Shown here: positions 20,737 through 32,426 of the stretch, piece by piece
How the letters are laid out: the number at the start of each line of letters is the position of its first letter
Position numbering within the stretch: the stretch's first letter is position 1
Assembly (NCBI RefSeq): GCF_019649055.1
Contig: NW_026570479.1
Location: 24,891 to 88,890 of the forward strand
DNA length: 64,000 nucleotides
Source of the DNA: Paramacrobiotus metropolitanus
Lineage: Eukaryota > Tardigrada > Eutardigrada > Parachela > Macrobiotidae
Reading direction: 5' to 3'
Position numbers and translations under genes: made by a program
The notes under the pieces: model-generated
Database searches by the model: none
Told to the model about the DNA's origin: nothing
What the model saw: the letters and a program-made list of their open reading frames with translations, nothing else

Positions 20737-23191
20737 CCTTTGCTCCCCACTCCGGCCACACGTGTTTGCCAAATACCTCGTCGACCATCCTAATCAACGG
20801 TACGTAACCGGCCTGATCGGCATGCTGACCAACGGAGCTGACCTGGGCTACACGGGCCCACAGGTTGGCCGATTTACGCGAAATTCCGGTACAGTCTCCG
20901 AACATTCCGCTGATATGGCTGAATGCATCCAGAAGAGCCTCGATTCCGGACACGCACGCGGTCCATTTAAAGTGACGCCATTACCGAATTTCGTTTGCAA
21001 TGCGCTCAGCATCCGGCCGAAGTCGAACGGTGGCTTTCGTCCCATACTGGACCTGTCACAGCCAACGGGAAATTCTGTCAATGACTACATTCCGAAAGAT
21101 GATCCGCCTCTAAGTTTTTGTTCTGTTGACGACGCCGTAAAGCTGATTATTCGAGCCGGCTGCGGTGCAGCTATGGCGAAGCTCGACATTAAAAGCGCTT
21201 TCCGGCTGATCCCAGTTATGCCGTCACAGTGGAACCTATTGGGATACAAGTTTAAAGGTAACTACTATTTCGATGTCGTACTGCCGTTTGGTTGTCGGTC
21301 TGCGCCTCGGCTGTTCTGCGCTTGTTCGGACGCAATCGAATGGATATTTATTCATATATCCGGTCATTATGCAGTATTGCATTACATTGACGATTTTTTA
21401 ATTATTGCACCGCCAGGTAGTCTTTGCGCTGAACTTGTAGTGCTGTTCAAGGATCTATGCGATGAGCTAGGCGTTCCCCTCGCAGCAGACAAGCTAGAGG
21501 GACCCGCCACTCAGCTAGTCTTCCTGGGAATAACACTAGATTCAGTATCGCGTACGCTCTCTCTACCAGCAGGGAAGCTCGAACAACTTATCGAGCTGCT
21601 CCGGTCCTGGTCGGAGAAGACAACGTGCTCGCTCAATGAGCTGCAAAGCCTGGTTGGTTCACTGCAATTCGCTACGAAGTGCATTCCCGCCGGAAGGCTG
21701 TTTCTCAGACGTTTGATCCAGAAAATGACAAACATGCCGCCTCGCCAGCCGCACCATGCACAGTCAATTCATTTAGACGCTGACTTCCAGCTCGATATTG
21801 CCTGGTGGCTGCAGTTTCTTCCGAATTGGAACGGCACTGCAAGTTTTCTCAGCATTGACTGGAGCAGGCCTGAGGTGATGCATTTATACACCGATGCGTC
21901 GGGCTCAATCGGTGTCGGTGGCTATTTCGCAGGCCGCTGGTTCAGTGCCCGTTGGCCTGCATGGATAAGCACGGTCAATCCCTGTATCGAATACCAAGAA
22001 ATGCTGGGCGTGTTCTTTGCCATAACCCTCTGGCGGGACTTGTTTCGCAACCTGAAGGTCATGTTTCATTGCGACAACATGGGTGTGTGTCAGGCGTGGG
22101 ATAAGCTTGGATCCACTAACAGAGCAGTACTTTCGTTGATGCGCAGAATGGTGATGACGGCCGCTCAGAACAACTTCACTATCACTATACAGACAATTGC
22201 CGGACGCCTTACCGGATATATGGGAGGAGCTGGAGGCCGAGTACATCAGTGCAATGAGCTGAATGCCGCAGCCAACCGGTTTCAATACCACCATATTGCA
22301 GCGTCCACCCGACAAGCGTATGATGCCGGCTGGTTCCAGTTTGAGCAGTTCTGGGTGTGCTTTGCAGAACATCCACTCCCTGCATCCGATGACACAGTGC
22401 TCCGTTTCCTTGCCGATCTTCACTCCCGGGCGATAGCGATCGCAACAGCCAAAGTTTATCTGGCATCCATCGCCAACAAACATACCGAATGCGAACTCTC
22501 AATCCCGACACGTAGTGCTGCCATCTCTCGCGCGCTACAAGGTTACCAGAGGCTGGCACCGACTCCTCGGGATCACCGCTTGCCCATCACGCTCGAAATT
22601 ATGCGGTACTTGAAAGATCGCCTTTCTGCCACGAATCTTCCCACGGTCGACAAGCTTATGTACTGGGCGGCATTCACCATGGCTTTTGCCGGACTTCTCC
22701 GAGTGAGTGAGTACACGGCACCATCACCATCATCATACAGCACGGCGCGCACGCTGCTGCTCAGTGATATCGCACTTGCCGCCGACATCATCACCGTGTC
22801 CCTTAAAACGACGAAAACTGACCAGTACAGTCATGGTTACAAGCTGTCACTGCGTACGACAGGGCGTTCAGTTTGCCCAGTTCGTGCACTTGCGACATAC
22901 GCGGCGCTAAGACTCGAACTCGGAAGTAAGCATGAACCACTTTTCATACTGTCTAGCAGAGCGTACCTGACTCGTCAAGACGTCGATCGAACGCTGAAGC
23001 ACCTGCTGCGCCTCCTGCCGGAACATCACCGTTACGGAACCCACAGCTTCCGCATCGGCGGCACCACAACAGCCGCTATTGGGGGATCCAGCGACAATGA
23101 AATCCAACGCCTTGGACGCTGGAAAAGCAACTGTTTCTCCGCCTACGTCCGCAGCCAAATTCCCACGAATGGAATCAATCCTTACGCCTGA
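20300..23191 (+). CDS. pol of DIRS/Ngaro-like element: RT, RNase H, tyrosine recombinase
   Basis: Open for 963 codons; the first ~128 lie antiphase to gag, so the likely start is Met129 (20684, MESTAALAAV). The reverse transcriptase has NGGFRPILDLS, KLDIKSAFRLIPV near residue 293 and YIDDFLI near 362. RNase H starts at LYTDASGS near 530, with EYQEMLG and HCDNMGVC supplying the other acidic residues. The recombinase has the catalytic Arg in GLLRVSEY near 797, the H-x-x-R in THSFRIGG near 914, and a Tyr in SAYVR near 950. The RNase H end is unusual, with GRLTGYMGGAGGRVHQ where relatives usually have a short H-x-x-G-x-x-N-x-x-A-D block; a compensated local indel is possible. The protein copies element RNA and inserts the product by recombination rather than by an integrase. 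The frame is intact although gag is broken. Confidence 0.85.
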   Translation: MRCFPIRTVGTTLTTSSSTTCNFGITPPIIRTTRIFGHDATKSRFKSESPIPKYPPLKQLALAVRLVTRRSSADAAKRLGISRRIVNSPFEAALLQRGKSATSSIKAFAPRHAAADAFTNVASVSRSTMESTAALAAVATTSSGSDLCSPLRPHVFAKYLVDHPNQRYVTGLIGMLTNGADLGYTGPQVGRFTRNSGTVSEHSADMAECIQKSLDSGHARGPFKVTPLPNFVCNALSIRPKSNGGFRPILDLSQPTGNSVNDYIPKDDPPLSFCSVDDAVKLIIRAGCGAAMAKLDIKSAFRLIPVMPSQWNLLGYKFKGNYYFDVVLPFGCRSAPRLFCACSDAIEWIFIHISGHYAVLHYIDDFLIIAPPGSLCAELVVLFKDLCDELGVPLAADKLEGPATQLVFLGITLDSVSRTLSLPAGKLEQLIELLRSWSEKTTCSLNELQSLVGSLQFATKCIPAGRLFLRRLIQKMTNMPPRQPHHAQSIHLDADFQLDIAWWLQFLPNWNGTASFLSIDWSRPEVMHLYTDASGSIGVGGYFAGRWFSARWPAWISTVNPCIEYQEMLGVFFAITLWRDLFRNLKVMFHCDNMGVCQAWDKLGSTNRAVLSLMRRMVMTAAQNNFTITIQTIAGRLTGYMGGAGGRVHQCNELNAAANRFQYHHIAASTRQAYDAGWFQFEQFWVCFAEHPLPASDDTVLRFLADLHSRAIAIATAKVYLASIANKHTECELSIPTRSAAISRALQGYQRLAPTPRDHRLPITLEIMRYLKDRLSATNLPTVDKLMYWAAFTMAFAGLLRVSEYTAPSPSSYSTARTLLLSDIALAADIITVSLKTTKTDQYSHGYKLSLRTTGRSVCPVRALATYAALRLELGSKHEPLFILSSRAYLTRQDVDRTLKHLLRLLPEHHRYGTHSFRIGGTTTAAIGGSSDNEIQRLGRWKSNCFSAYVRSQIPTNGINPYA

Positions 23192-23400
23192 TCATGGATG
23201 TTGTTTGGGGTTTGTTTGGGGCCTTCGGTTGCGCAGGGCACTGGTCGCTCTCTTCCGCCGACCCCCGGTCGGCCGGCTTCTCGCTGACCCACGGTCACCG
23301 CACACAGCCGCTCACGAGGGTACCAGTCGCCCAGCAGCCGGGGTTCCAGCGCCCACAGTGGTCACCGGAAGCGGTAACATTAACTGTTGGATAAAACGAC

Positions 23401-26028
23401 AAATGGATTTCGGTTAGCTTTACCGTTCAGTTAGTGATGCATCAAAGATGAATTAGCTTGCGAATTTAAGCCACGCTGTGTAGAGACAAAAATTTGATAG
23501 ATACCGTAATCCAATATTCATTTTCCTATCAAAATTTGTTAAGTTTATTCTCAAAACCAGTGAATTCATGATGCAGTACGAAGACTCCAATATCCATCGT
23601 GCATAGGTTATGAAAATTTGATGGGAAATTCTTGTTTACGTTCACAACGCTGGACCAGTCTGCTTCGCAGGTATTTACACTTCTTCATTGAAATGCATAT
23701 GATCGCACCGTTCTCAATCAGAACTGCTTTTCGAATATGTCATTAAAGTCATGGAAAGCCTGGATGCTCCATTGCTTTACCAACTTTGTTACTGCATCTT
23801 CTCTAACTCAGTTTGATAATACATCCAGCAAATATGTCAAAGCAAAACGCAAATAAAACAAAGCTGACAATTCGCACAACAAACACCGGCAACATCAATG
23901 TAGGAAATGTACGGAATGCGCTTGATTGCACTGGTAGACTGGAGCGCAGCTTTTACCTTTTTCAAAATGGTTTACGCCATTCTACCATTTGTCTTATATT
24001 AAGTCATTCCGGCATACGATAGTCAACTGATGTCGAAATATAATTATAACGGAGACACACAAGTAAATGATGCACAAGTACTGGAATAAGTACGTTGAAA
24101 TTAGGGGCGCTTGTGCCGGAAAGAGCATATGTATCCGGTCGATTAACTACATGAAAGTTATACATTTACAATCACTATCTGTAAGCAAGGTCGGCGTAGG
24201 TTATGGACATTATGATTTATGAAAAACCATGTACTGTTCAGTCACAAAAAAATCCGAAACCTGACTGCCTATACCGTCCGCGTGATTTGTTGCTATTTTT
24301 GGACATAAAACCAGATAAAGTTAATAACATAAAACCAGAAACCAGATAAAGTTGACACTTTTGATTTGAAAATCCAGCACTTTTGAGATGAAAATCCTAA
24401 CGGATAAGGATAAACCAGTTAGCAAAATAAGCCTGTGAGTTTGGTCAGGTGTGTGCCACACTGACAGCACGATTTACCATAATTGTTAGGCGAGGCTAGT
24501 TCGTGGATGACCAATAGGCACGTCACCAATAGTCCAAACATCTGGAAAAAATTCGCAGTTCTCATAAATCAAATTTATAAATTCCGGACAGTACAACAAG
24601 CTATCCGTTGTCACGATGCGCACTGCAAATTTGATGGCCTATGGTGTCCAGACCTATATATGGTGTACATGTAATTCCAGTTGTCCTATCCCTGTCTAAT
24701 CAGCTGACCTCTCGTCCTGTCTACTCTGCCAGATTATCCCAACCGATTCTTCGATCCATGCTTACCTCATATCCGAAAAAACCCCCGTAATCGTTAGTGA
24801 AAGTTTCGGGGAAAGCGCGCGCTTTTGCATAATTTATCAAGGTCCTGTGCCAAACTGTACGGATAAAGAGGTCCCGGCCTGACTTTTATGTGCGACCAAA
24901 TTGAGGGACAGTTTGATTTTTTGGCCTTGAAGTAATATCGTTCATCGATCTTCTGTGTATGTGCGGCGGTACGTTTTTCAAATCCCGGGCATGCGGGGAT
25001 TCTCTTGTACTAACAGTAGCCGCATCAGATCGAATTATGCTGCCAGGCACACAGTCCAAATCATTCTGACAATGCATTTACGGGAAATGTTGCGCAAAAG
25101 TCTTCTCATCTCAAACATGAATGCCCCTGCAGTCCAATATTTATTTAACAATTACAGTTTAAAAGATTATTAAAGAAAATAGCCATCCAAAACTAAAAGT
25201 AGTCTGTGCCTTTGTAATTACGCCTCGATAAAATCCGATACGCATAAACTTCCGGTGAATACCGGAATCATGTTCAGCTCTCAACGCTACTGTTATATCC
25301 ATGATACCGGTGCACTTACAAAACAAACGAATATGCAGAGCTTGAAATATTTAGAAAACAGTACATCAGAGTACCCAGCGTCAATTACTGATCCTTAAAT
25401 TCTGTAAATTTGTTGAAGGATAGTTTTCATGGCAAAAAAAATTAATATTCTGAAAAGAAAAAACAAAAGATTGAACAATAATTTACAGACACTTCCTAAT
25501 TGTTCAAAATTCAGCAGGTTGGAAAAAAGAGTGCGAGACGCTGCGAGCAAGTACGCAACCTTAAAAACCAGCAGAAATTAACGGTATGGTTAATGGTTAT
25601 AACATCCACTATTCAGGATTTTGGGCACGACTTAATTTCCGTACCTGGAGGTGTCATGTCCATTGCGCATGTTGACATGCCACTGTGGCAACGCCGCCAA
25701 AAGGTACAATCTCCTACAACTGAGCCCTGCTTAGCCTGTCAGGAGTGATTGAAGTTTTATCTCCCCATCCGCGAACCGAATAACATTAACTTGATTGTTA
25801 AGCCAGCTCGCGGAAAGTAAGCAACCAGCTAGGAAACTGGCTACACCATTTGCGGAAATTATCATGGTTGCAAAATCCTCCTCATTGGAGGTTAACGCAA
25901 ATCCCATGGCTGCGGTTAGTCGTCTTCCGTGACCAAACCCACCATCAGAATCACCTCTAGCGTAGCGCTACACACCAAGAGAAACACACCGGGCGCGAAG
26001 ACTGTATCGAAAGGCCGGACGATCCTTG
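23401..26028. other. gene-poor stretch
   Basis: Only short ORFs, none with paralogues or motifs. AT-rich, no clear repeats. Nothing assigned. Confidence 0.4.
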
Positions 26029-26394
26029 TCAAGCGTTGGTGACGCGACCGATGCGCTCTATGCAGCTTGTAAACTCTTCCACACCGAAATTCTGTGCAAC
26101 GTCGGATGCTATACTGCGGAAAGTGTATTTCGTTGTCCCGATCATGTATAAGTAAACGGTGGTCAAGGACACCTCGACAATAACTCCAAACAGAGGAAAT
26201 CCTTGAAAAATGATAATCGCGAAAATCGTACGAATGTGTAAACCATAAATATTATACGGCTGTGTATGAAGGCGACACAGTGCTTCCATGAAGGCGACAA
26301 TACATCCACACTGCGCCGCAAACAGCCACAAAGGCGTTGCACAAGAGCGTGATTTTGGATAGCTTCTTGATTTTATTCCCTGTGAAATCCACAA
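26029..26394 (-). CDS. possible exon with two hydrophobic segments, unknown
   Basis: 121 codons. Two hydrophobic stretches are visible: IRTIFAIIIFQGFPLFGVIV and the following VSLTTVYLYMIG. A charged tail ends FTSCIERIGRV. This could be part of a multi-pass membrane protein such as a chemoreceptor, or chance. No splice partners were found. Confidence 0.25.
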   Translation of the reverse strand: MWISQGIKSRSYPKSRSCATPLWLFAAQCGCIVAFMEALCRLHTQPYNIYGLHIRTIFAIIIFQGFPLFGVIVEVSLTTVYLYMIGTTKYTFRSIASDVAQNFGVEEFTSCIERIGRVTNA

Positions 26395-27349
26395 TTGTGG
26401 CGTAGTGCAGTGGCACTGACGTCACGAGAATGTTGTGCCCGCTGTGCCCAGTGTTGATAAATCACGTTCACATTTCTTCAAATGATACCGTTCCGCCATA
26501 TGCCGGACAGGCCCGGACTAGATATAATGCGCATTTCATAGTTTTCTGAGTGTACATTAGGGATAAGTCTCCAAATTTTCGTTGCCGAAAACAAATACAC
26601 TTGTCTTTCAGTACTTCGCGTTCGTTTTACAGTTTACACTTTATTATTGTATAGTTGTACAAGTTTTATCATAAAAAAAAAGTGAATTTTTAACATTTTT
26701 TTGGTTTGCTGACCACTGGTCATCTGAATTACCATCAAAACGCTAGAGTTGGTAATACATTTTTTTCTCGATTTAATGAATCTATGCTTGGTTTTTCATT
26801 ATGTTTCTAAGATTTTATATAGAATTTATGAGATTTATTGTTAAAGTAGCGCCATGCCCATCTCTGTCAAACGTGGCAGGAAATTTTCAAATGACCATAT
26901 TTGTCCACTGTCCAGCTATTCTTCGGGCCATGCAATGCTTTTGCAATATGTGCCACAGGGTGGGTTTCAGTGAATTATATGTGAATTATCGGGTCTTCGG
27001 GAGGCCGTATGTACAGCCAAGACCTCCGCGAACCCCAAAGGTGTCATTTTGGTAATCTTTGGTCACTTGCTGTGTGCTACAAACATGCTGCATTTGATGG
27101 CCAAATTTTTAAAATGACCAAAAACATCCCTACTCGTACTCTAGATTAAAATCACTAAGCACGAGTTTTCTGCATTGTGGGCCGCTACAAGAATTAAGTC
27201 CGCCACCCTGCCATTTGACAGGGATGGTCGGGAACGGGTTAAAACAGCGAAAACGTACAGTTAGGGGCCAGAAAAACGTCTGCCGTCTACATGCATGATG
27301 CAACCACAGACAAAATGTTTGCCCGTGGTTCATGGTTGCATACGTGCGG

Positions 27350-27455
27350 TGGCTAACCGACATTTCGTCGATTAACGTTGCGTCGACCGACACGAGGGCG
27401 ATGACTAAGAGAACATAATAAACCATAAGAAGCATAAGAAAAAAGACATAGGAAA
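27350..27455. mobile_element. degenerate half copy of the CG-arm/minisatellite element
   Basis: Contains GACATTTCGTCG and CGTCGACCGACAC followed by AACATAATAAACCATAAGAA, the same order of arm motif then AAGAA-type repeats as at 15150-15260. Confidence 0.45.
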
Positions 27456-27514
27456 ACAGCGATTTTCAGTGTTGAAATAAGCGCTCAGTATTAGGGCATT
27501 AGTGCACTCCGGCA

Positions 27515-27579
27515 GGTAATGTCCGCCATACCGGACATTACCTTTACATTACCGGACCATTACATTACCGGACATTACC
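27515..27579. repeat. cluster of short palindromes
   Basis: GGTAATGTCCG and CGGACATTACC face each other at 27515-27542, and ATTACCGGAC recurs twice more within 40 bp. Confidence 0.7.
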
Positions 27580-28616
27580 TTTTATATATTCATATATCTA
27601 TATAAGTATATATACGAGTACTTATCTGTTTCCCCCAAAACAGTGGAAAAATGTGAAACAGGTGAAAATGTATGAGTACATATAAGGAAAAAAGATTTTC
27701 TGTGAGCTTCCACACAGAAAGTAAGGATCATGCTACACATTTTCGAAAAAGCCATCTGTTTTGAAAATGTTTCATCTGTTTTGGCATATGTTTTGGAAAA
27801 TCAAAATCATTTACGAAAACAGAAATGTTTTGCCTTCGACCCATGGCGATCAGTGTGGGCAGTGATGTATAGCATAATCATTATACTTTAGCGGCATATA
27901 ATATTATTGTAGTAATTAGGTTAGTACTGTAATACTTCAGAAAACTTTTGTTGAAACGAAAAGTTTCACAAATGACAGTATCATCACAGTGTCGTACAAG
28001 TAATTATACAAGTTTCGGTCGCGCTAGCGTCATAACGTAATTAATAATTATGAACGCGTACAAATTAAACACAATTACACCGAATGTGCTTTATTTCGAA
28101 TCATGAGAACGGGGGAAGAACTGGAAACAGATTTTCGACGTATGAGCGAGGAACTGATACAATAACCGCATTTAAACCACATTTTATAAACAAAAAATGT
28201 GTACAAAGTCGACACAGAAAAAGTTTTTTCGAAATGTTTTCTTCGTAAAACAGAAAACCTTTTTCTATGTCAAGGAAAACAGAAAAGCATGAATCCAGCC
28301 TCTGCGTTTCCTGTGATCAGGGCCAGTTTCAGGAATTAAATCAATTAATTCGTTTAATTTATTAGCACATGAGCGAAATGCTCAAATGCATTAGCAATTA
28401 TTGTAAGGTTTTTTAAGCAAGGATCGAAATCGGACTGTTGGTGTCTCTTACGGTCTTACCAAAAAATTATAAACTGGGTATACAGAACTACACTAGTGGC
28501 AATAGGAGAGTATGACTAGTGGCAATAGGAGAGTTTGCATGGAATATGGATACATAATAATTACATAACGACATTTGCCTGCGAAACGGAGATGACCAGC
28601 CGGTGTAGTGCCCTAC

Positions 28617-28702
28617 GGCCATTGTAGTGCTCTAGGAGTACGAGAGGAATGAATGAACATTCTTCATTTCGTACTCTTAGATGTAGAGTAACGGCAATGG
28701 CC
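28617..28702. mobile_element. hairpin MITE
   Basis: GGCCATTG...CAATGGCC ends with imperfect arms throughout. The inner TGCTCTAGGAGTACGAGAGG resembles the hairpin at 57229-57314 (TGCTCTAGGAGCACAAAACG), suggesting one family. Confidence 0.55.
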
Positions 28703-29234
28703 CTCCTCCAGAGGCGTTATTGTTACGTTGTATTTCATATTGTTTGTACGTATATTGTAACACAAGACAACTTTATTCCCCAGAACCCTTCAGGCAGAAG
28801 CGCTGTGATGTGATGTGATGCAACAACACGCTTGAGCAGGGCATTGGACGGTACGATATCCCTTTCCACCAGAACACACGATCCCCTCGAATTACTGACC
28901 AGTTACCGGGTAACCGGGGGTCCGGGATGCCTGGACCAAACGCTGTTTATGGAGTACTTTTGACCCAGCCTGTCCTATTGATTCTATATGGTATAAATTT
29001 ATCATTATTACATTAAATTTTGTTATCATTCAAATGGATGACCTTTATAGTATTAAATAGTTAGTTTCGTGGTAGTTTTGTACAGTTAAGACGAATCAAA
29101 TAAATAATACAATGTTTGATGTGAAAAAATCTCGGAAAATAAGTGCGTGAAGCCGATTATGAACTTTGACACATAGGATTTGCGTAATCTAAATCTTAAC
29201 AGAATTTTAATAATTTGTATTAGTTAGATTCCCT

Positions 29235-29658
29235 ACAGGCAAGTTCCTTATGCCGCGCTGCAAACCGGCCACGCCCATCTCCTGTCGCGATCGGCGCGCG
29301 TGTCCAGCGACCATGACCTCCTGAACACCCAGCTGGAAGCCGAACGGTTCTCCCGCGTCAACTACGCCGGGAATCTCCAACGCCTGCAGCTGGAAGAGCG
29401 CGACGCAGGTTGGAGTATGAGAACTCGCAGAATGAGAAGTGCCTCCTCTTCCGGGCGTATCATGGCATTATGAAGGATCTGAAACGACAGCTGGCGGCGG
29501 CGGCCAATAAGGCGCCTTGAAATGGTTCGGAGAACGGCAACGGGAAGGGTGATCCGGAGAATGTCGAACAGATCAATCTCAAGTCGCGGGCCAGTCCGTC
29601 GTCCTCCCTGGATGCCTCGCCGGTGCTGCTGCACTGCGTGACCAACCATACAAAGTAA
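29235..29658 (+). pseudogene. GC-rich coiled-coil gene fragment with frameshift and stop
   Basis: Not identified. In frame from a candidate acceptor (CCTACAG) it encodes a heptad-like helix with LLNTQLEAERFSRVNYAGNL. At about 29405 the frame must shift by one base to continue as RLEYENSQNEKCLLFRAYHG. A TGA at 29518-29520 interrupts it, and the same frame goes on for 45 codons to TAA at 29656-29658. High GC, regular codon use and continuity across the two lesions indicate a copied piece of a real coiled-coil protein in AT-rich surroundings. Confidence 0.55.
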
Positions 29659-29717
29659 TACCTTCTCTCACAGTGGTGGCATAAATAAAATCGAAAAAGA
29701 GTCGTTGGTGGCAAAAT

Positions 29718-30320
29718 TATTATTATTATTATTACGGCACAAGAGCAGACAACCCCGAAGGGACTTCAAGTCTGGTCGAACAAAAACAATTTTCCGCTAA
29801 CAAAAACCTTTAGGAGAGTTTAACAGATCTGAGTAGAAATTTGAAAGAAGGTACAGAACTGGCTTCGAGAATTTTAGGATTAACAGCAAGAAGTTTATCA
29901 AGAAGACGCTTTAGCCGCATTTCCATAGTCCACCCTCCGATAATTTTCTTTGCCCGCGTAACATCGATCCGGGCCGGCTTTCGCAAGTTGTAGCGCGTGG
30001 TGTTATCTTTTACTTGGATCATGTCCAGGAGGTAAGCCGGAAGCGGGAACTGATCTTTGTTCCAGAACTTGAACAACCACACCGCATCGCTCTGCCGCCA
30101 TCGGTCGAATATGTGAGGAATACCCAACTTCTGATACAGTTCCGGAGTAACCGGCATCTTGTAATCAGTGATGGTTTTCAGAGCTTTACGTTGTAGTCCG
30201 GCTAGCTTGTCGCGCTCAGTCGAAGACGCTGCAGACCATACCGGCGACTGGTGTGCGATATGGCAACCGAAGCAGGCGTGATAAAGACCTATTATAAGCA
30301 ATAAATTGAAACGTGGTAGC
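29718..30320 (-). mobile_element. 5'-truncated LINE with TAA-repeat tail
   Basis: Read on the minus strand, a LINE C-terminal coding fragment is followed by a short 3' untranslated region and a (TAA)n run at 29718-29740. Simple-repeat tails of this type are known from I-like elements, but the clade is not decided. Confidence 0.65.
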
Positions 30321-30364
30321 AGTAGCCAAAAATAAGGCGTATGGTCAAGAGTGACAACAGCCAA
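29810..30364 (-). pseudogene. C-terminal fragment of a LINE reverse transcriptase
   Basis: 184 codons. From about residue 35 it has SPVWSAASSTERDKLAGLQR and then KALKTITDYKMP, LYQKLGIPHIFDRW, the usual thumb and C-terminal pattern of LINE polymerases. The catalytic core is absent. The first codons before that block may be unrelated sequence. The listed Met is not a native start. Confidence 0.7.
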
Positions 30365-30520
30365 AGGGGGTGTTTATTTTATTAAAACAAAGGGGTGACA
30401 ATAGTCAAAAGGGGGTGCGGGGGGGTGACAGTAGCCATTTCCGGTGTTATTCGTATGTATTATGTACAATACTTACTCGGATAATACTTACGATTACTCG
30501 GATAACATCATGCTTCTGAG

Positions 30521-30582
30521 GCATACTAATGATGCTGAATGTACTATAGAAGTACAGATAGTACGTAGCATCATCAGTATGC
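30521..30582. repeat. hairpin
   Basis: GCATACTAATGATGCT...GTACTAT pairs with ATAGTAC..AGCATCATCAGTATGC. Confidence 0.75.
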
Positions 30583-31027
30583 ATCTGTTAATGTTAAAAA
30601 TATTGCTGCATATAATTATATGACCATCGAAGCGTTACAATTAGATCAGCCACAGTTTACAATAGTTACTCCTTAATTGTTACCACCAAACAATGCCCTA
30701 AATTATCATTGTGTGCTTAAATTTCTGTTATCACACCCATTCCACGCCATATTGTTGATTTACGCTCAGGATAATATTGATATTACATTGTTCTGCGCTC
30801 ATTAGATTTGCTAAAATTTGCTAATGCAAACTGCTGCCCAAATGTTCTACAAAGTAGCATAAAGGCAGCGCTGCGTCGCTGCCAAAAAGGCGCTCTTCTC
30901 AGTTGGATTTTTGGATTAAAGTCATTCCCCATCAACTTATGTTTGTTACGAGTAGTTAAGTATAGTACAGCGTCTGCCATCTCCGATAGAGAAATACCAC
31001 TTGTAACATATCATTGGTAAAAAAAAG

Positions 31028-31081
31028 TTTTCACTCACAGTATCGGTAATATTATAACATTACCGATACTGTGATTGAAAA
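31028..31081. repeat. hairpin
   Basis: Arms TCACAGTATCGGTAAT and ATTACCGATACTGTGA are exact inverted repeats with an 8-nt loop; flanking TTTTCA/TGAAAA extends them with one interruption. Confidence 0.85.
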
Positions 31082-32355
31082 ATTTTTATTATGAATTTTA
31101 GTTCATAATTTTGATTTTGCTCACGACTATAACACTGCGTAGTTATTTTGCATCAGCTCAATGTACTGTTTGTACCAAATACACCTACCGTGCCGCAGTG
31201 AGTAAGCTTCGGACGCGATGTCAACCGCGATTAATTCGCGTAATTTCGGCGGCCTACTGTACCGATATCACCATCCCGCACAGGTCCTACACCATCGTCT
31301 GTCCACAGATCAGCAGACTGGAACTAAACCAGCCGGCACTGCCAATAACCGACAATGTCCAGTCCTACCTGGACACCGTCAACGTACCACTTATCTTGTC
31401 CGCATCCCTTTCCCGATTTCACAACGGCCCAGACACCGGACCGCGGCATCACCGTCCTGATATGAGTGCCCGCTTATGATGTACTCACCACCACCCCGGC
31501 TCATCTGCATGGATATCTTTGTCTTTGATGCGGAGATGACTGCAGTCTGTGTGATCGTTGAGTACATGCACCGCAGCTGCACTCTGGACGCACGCGATCC
31601 CTTGGAATTGCCGGGATGTCAGAGACGCTCGTTGTTTGTGGGGTACGGACTGCCGACCCGGACCGGCGCATAAGTTGAGATTCTTTCCAAGCTTCTCCCA
31701 TGTCAGTACGAAGTATAGCAAATTTAGTGTTATGACATCTGAATGTCAGAAGGACCTGTATTTTCAGCGGTGATGGTAAACTAACATTAACGGAATCGCG
31801 GTCGACGGATTTGGATATTGATTACTTTGTACGACGTATAAAAGAGTTTTTGAATGGACTATTCAGTCAGTATTGCGATGGGCTGATTATGGGTCTTACG
31901 GTAAGGCTCGCGCAACTTCTATGCTTTTTTGCTGGAAATTCTACTACGCAGTATCTTGTTGTTTCAATTCTTTCGGCATAGAACTATAATACAAATCGTA
32001 TATATACAGATATCGCAGGCATCTGTGCTTTTGTTTCTGTACAATCCCCATAAGTACGTATGATAAGTAGTCGTACTTTGGTATTGTGACAATTCATATA
32101 TGACCTTTATCAGCTTATTATTCGGCTTATTTACTTACTGCACTCGTACAATTACTGCACGATTGCGCTCGTACATGTAGTGCACCACAGCCATTTTTGC
32201 TTGAGAAGTTAAAATAAAATACATATAAAATAACTACATATAAAACATCTACATATAAAATAACTACACATGGCCCAAATCCCAAGCACGATGCAAATAA
32301 TGGTTGAAGTTATAGGTTGAAACGGCTTCTGTAAGCATCAAACATAACATAAGTA

Positions 32356-32426
32356 CGCAGTAAAGTAAGACTTTACTGCGCTGTAAAGTAAGACTTTACT
32401 GCGCAGTAAAGTAAGACTTTACTGCG
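32356..32426. repeat. three tandem palindromic units
   Basis: Three units of 21-25 bp, each a palindrome of the form CAGTAAAGTAAGACTTTACTG. The outer two are identical (CGCAG...CTGCG). Confidence 0.9.

Larger units (their letters stand above)
19263..23400 (+). mobile_element. DIRS/Ngaro-like tyrosine-recombinase retrotransposon
   Basis: Gag-like ORF followed by RT, RNase H and tyrosine recombinase, with no integrase or aspartic protease seen. The leader contains AAGTTACAATTAAC followed by ATGTTAATTG, which recurs as a separate terminal-repeat-like copy at 58250-58370. The 3' side after the recombinase contains GGTAACATTAACTGTTGG. The exact terminal repeat structure (split direct or inverted) could not be resolved by eye, so the edges are approximate. 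Confidence 0.8.
26395..29220. other. gene-poor stretch with small palindromes
   Basis: No gene recognised. It holds a degenerate half copy of the 14.99-16.29 kb element (27350-27455), a cluster of CGGACATTACC/GGTAATGTCCG palindromes (27515-27579), TA-rich sequence at 27580-27620 and a hairpin at 28617-28702. Confidence 0.5.

Noticed and set aside
22573-22794. Minus-strand ORFs within the DIRS pol gene.
   Set aside because: Shadows of the coding strand.
24483-25173. Short ORFs of 60-72 codons.
   Set aside because: No start context, motif or paralogue; expected by chance in this length of sequence.
31111-31673. GC-richer patch with overlapping ORFs of 122 and 65 codons.
   Set aside because: No recognisable motif, no splice model and no paralogue in the window; mentioned only as possible decayed exon.
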